From NCBI GenBank assembly GCA_021814355.1, contig JAKAIJ010000130.1, positions 1-7,231 on the forward strand: a stretch of DNA of 7,231 nucleotides. The letters are read 5' to 3'. A program made the translations under genes and the position numbers. Under the pieces are notes generated by a model. It saw nothing but the letters and a program-made list of their open reading frames with translations, was not told the DNA's origin and did no database searches. Below are positions 5,742 to 7,231 of the stretch, piece by piece; position 1 is the stretch's first letter, and each line of letters starts with the position of its first letter. The stretch comes from Acidobacteriota bacterium (GTDB lineage: Bacteria; Acidobacteriota; UBA4820; DSQY01).

Positions 5742-6650
5742 TCAAAGACCTTTTCGGCGCCACGCGAAGGTCCACCACGCCCCGTCGGTCCGCTTGTCGA
5801 AAAGTTCCAAGGGTTGCGCGGAGGAGACCTCCTGGACGACGCCCCCTCGTTCGAAGGCGATACCGCTCCCGATCAGGACGCCCCCCGATGCCACGCGCGC
5901 CGCCAGGACGGGAAGAAGCTCCACGAGGGTCTCGGCGAGAAGGTTGGCGAAGACGCAGTCGAAGGCACCCCGGGTTCCGCCGGCGCTTCCCACGAAGACC
6001 GAGAAGGGCGCTGCGTTGGCCCGGGCTGTCTCCCGGGCCACGGCGCAGGCGGCGGGGTCGGTGTCGCAGGCCACCACGGGCGAGCAGCCGCAGAGGAGGG
6101 CGGCGGCAGCGAGAATCCCCGACCCGCAGCCGACGTCGAGGACGCTGCGGGGCCTCGCGGGAAGGTCCTCGAAGGCCCTCACGCAGGAGGCGGTGGTGTA
6201 GTGTTCGCCGGTCCCGAAGGCCATCCCGGGGACGAGCCGGAGGGCGGTCCGGTCCGGCCAGGGGTTCTCCATCTCCGGAGAGGGCAGGACCACGAACCGC
6301 CGCCCCAGGGGAAGGGGGGCGAGCGACGCCTGGTAGCGCGCCGCCCAGTCCACCACCGGCTCCTCCTCCCAGAGGAAGGCCGCCTCCGGGAATCGGCCCG
6401 GCAGGTCCCCGGGAAGGCCGCGCCCCCTCTCTGGGTAGGCCCTCCAGAGACCGGGCGCCACCTCCCAGAGGGCCCGGGCGCCAAGCGCCGTGAGCGCCTC
6501 CGCGAGCTCCGCCGGGAGGGGCCGCGCCGAGCGGATTACAAGAACCCGCTCAGCCCTCGAGGAAGAGGAGGGAGAGCCTGGGGAGCCCCCAGGCCCGGAG
6601 CCCCTCCTGCCGCGCGAGCCTCTCGGAGGCCGCGCGAAGGACTTCATCAT
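5742..6650 (-). CDS. prmA: Ribosomal protein L11 methyltransferase (PrmA)
   Basis: This class I SAM-dependent methyltransferase modifies amino groups of ribosomal protein L11 in the cytoplasm. Numbered from the ATG at 6650 (302 residues): the N-terminal substrate-recognition domain spans about 35-95; DWAARYQASLAPLPLGRRF (101-119) matches the family's linker (DW...PxxxGxR); MAFGTGEHYTT (143-153) is the PrmA-specific loop; LDVGCGSG (171-178) is SAM motif I; ACDTDP (194-199) is the acidic ribose-binding strand; ANLLAETL (235-242) corresponds to the family's catalytic-face NxL motif. The start is uncertain. The first family-like residues are RVLVIRS (35-41), but no ATG, GTG or TTG lies there. The ATG pair at 6650/6647 has GGAGG five bases upstream yet adds about 34 Arg/Gly/Ser/Pro-rich residues read from inside the preceding gene, a 101-bp overlap. 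The TGA stop is at 5744-5742. Confidence 0.88.
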   Translation of the reverse strand: MMKSFARPPRGSRGRRGSGPGGSPGSPSSSSRAERVLVIRSARPLPAELAEALTALGARALWEVAPGLWRAYPERGRGLPGDLPGRFPEAAFLWEEEPVVDWAARYQASLAPLPLGRRFVVLPSPEMENPWPDRTALRLVPGMAFGTGEHYTTASCVRAFEDLPARPRSVLDVGCGSGILAAAALLCGCSPVVACDTDPAACAVARETARANAAPFSVFVGSAGGTRGAFDCVFANLLAETLVELLPVLAARVASGGVLIGSGIAFERGGVVQEVSSAQPLELFDKRTDGAWWTFAWRRKGL

Positions 6651-7230
6651 CCAGACCTCCACCGGCGGCCTCGAGGCGGCGCCGCGCCTCCCGCCGCCAG
6701 GCTTCCACCCGCTCCGGCGGGCTCTCCAGAAGCACGAGCCGCCCCAGCTCCTCGTCGAGCGGCGCGAGCGTCTTCTCGAGCGTGGCGGCCGGGGAATCGG
6801 GCGAGAGCCCCTCCAGGACGGCCGCCGCCTGCGACGTGAACCGGGCCAGCACCGGCAGGGCGCCGCCCCGCTCCGGGTCCAGCGCGAACGCCAGGAGCGC
6901 CATCGAGCGGGCCGTGAGAAACCGCGCCCGCCGCTCCCGGGGGGCGTCCGGCGCCTCCACGCCGGCGGCGCGCCCCACCGCGGCGGCCCGGCGCGCCTCG
7001 AGCAGTTCCAGGACATGGGGCTCTGCGAAGGAGAGGCAGACGGCGCGGCGGAGGGGGACCTTCCGCCGGGCGAGGTGCTCGAAGTAGGCCCCCACCCCCT
7101 GCTCCACCACCTCCGCCGGGACGCCCGCGGCGAACCACTCGGCCGCCTTCTCGAAGTCCAGCGGGGAGAGAAGGAGAGGCGCGCCCCGCCGGCGGCAGAA
7201 GGCCTCCTCGACGCGCCCGAAGTAGTCCAG
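6550..7230 (-). CDS. Conserved-looking protein of unknown function, 5' end outside the window
   Basis: The last 226 residues are visible, reading from base 7230. The protein starts in view as LDYFGRVEEAFCRRRGAPLL and is probably complete except for a few N-terminal residues. It is predicted mostly alpha-helical. Residues about 1-80 form a compact unit with SPLDFEKAAEWFAAGVP and, after VVEQGVGAYF, RRKVPLRRAVCLSF, which reads like small helical DNA-binding or adaptor folds; I cannot assign a family with certainty. Residues 80-226 are long amphipathic helices rich in Ala, Arg, Glu and Leu (for example ERVEAWRREARRRLEAA), possibly a coiled coil. No signal peptide or membrane segment is seen. The gene overlaps prmA and is read in the same direction, so the two are probably cotranscribed. 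An in-frame GTG at 7110 is less likely as a start because sequence of the same character continues upstream. Confidence 0.72.
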   Translation of the reverse strand: MDYFGRVEEAFCRRRGAPLLLSPLDFEKAAEWFAAGVPAEVVEQGVGAYFEHLARRKVPLRRAVCLSFAEPHVLELLEARRAAAVGRAAGVEAPDAPRERRARFLTARSMALLAFALDPERGGALPVLARFTSQAAAVLEGLSPDSPAATLEKTLAPLDEELGRLVLLESPPERVEAWRREARRRLEAAGGGLDDEVLRAASERLARQEGLRAWGLPRLSLLFLEG

Positions 7231-7231
7231 C

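Noticed and set aside
5742..7016. Longer prmA start at 7016
   Set aside because: The first 120 residues are a Trp/Arg/Ser-rich shadow of the upstream gene, and this would overlap that gene by almost 470 bp.

Overview
This is a very GC-rich bacterial window with dense, overlapping genes. Overlaps of the GTGA type join neighbouring genes, GTG starts are common, and TGA is the terminal stop at the end of every gene run I can see. This fits a high-GC lineage such as Myxococcota/deltaproteobacteria, Acidobacteriota, Rokubacteria or NC10. There is no marker gene here that would name the taxon.

Left part (3-3108, + strand): a compact operon of three genes. It starts inside an ABC-2 type transporter ATPase whose Walker A lies off the left edge. 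A patatin-like serine hydrolase of the RssA/NTE type follows with a 4-base overlap. An AsmA-family inner-membrane protein follows with another 4-base overlap. All three point to envelope lipid transport or turnover. The AsmA reading frame contains one in-frame amber codon (TAG, 2203-2205). The frame continues as normal AsmA sequence to 3108, so the gene is split into 237-residue and 299-residue parts.

Middle (3108-4982): the AsmA operon and a minus-strand gene converge on a 188-bp gap. The gap holds a hairpin with a T-run (a terminator candidate) and is bounded by a perfect 11-bp inverted repeat, as in a MITE-like element. The minus-strand gene encodes a secreted protein with five WDG-type beta-propeller repeats followed by a transglutaminase-like domain with an intact Cys-His-Asp triad.

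Right-centre (4983-5741): 759 bp without a convincing gene. The left two thirds are packed with stem-loops, including a 99-bp element with perfect 15-bp arms. The right third is more AT-rich and carries two perfect DnaA boxes (TGTGGATAA) plus two degenerate ones, three of the four at exact 12-bp spacing. It may be a replication origin or another DnaA-binding region.

Right part (5742-7230, - strand): a conserved-looking protein of unknown function, cut by the right edge, overlaps and precedes a ribosomal protein L11 methyltransferase (prmA). The prmA start is uncertain.
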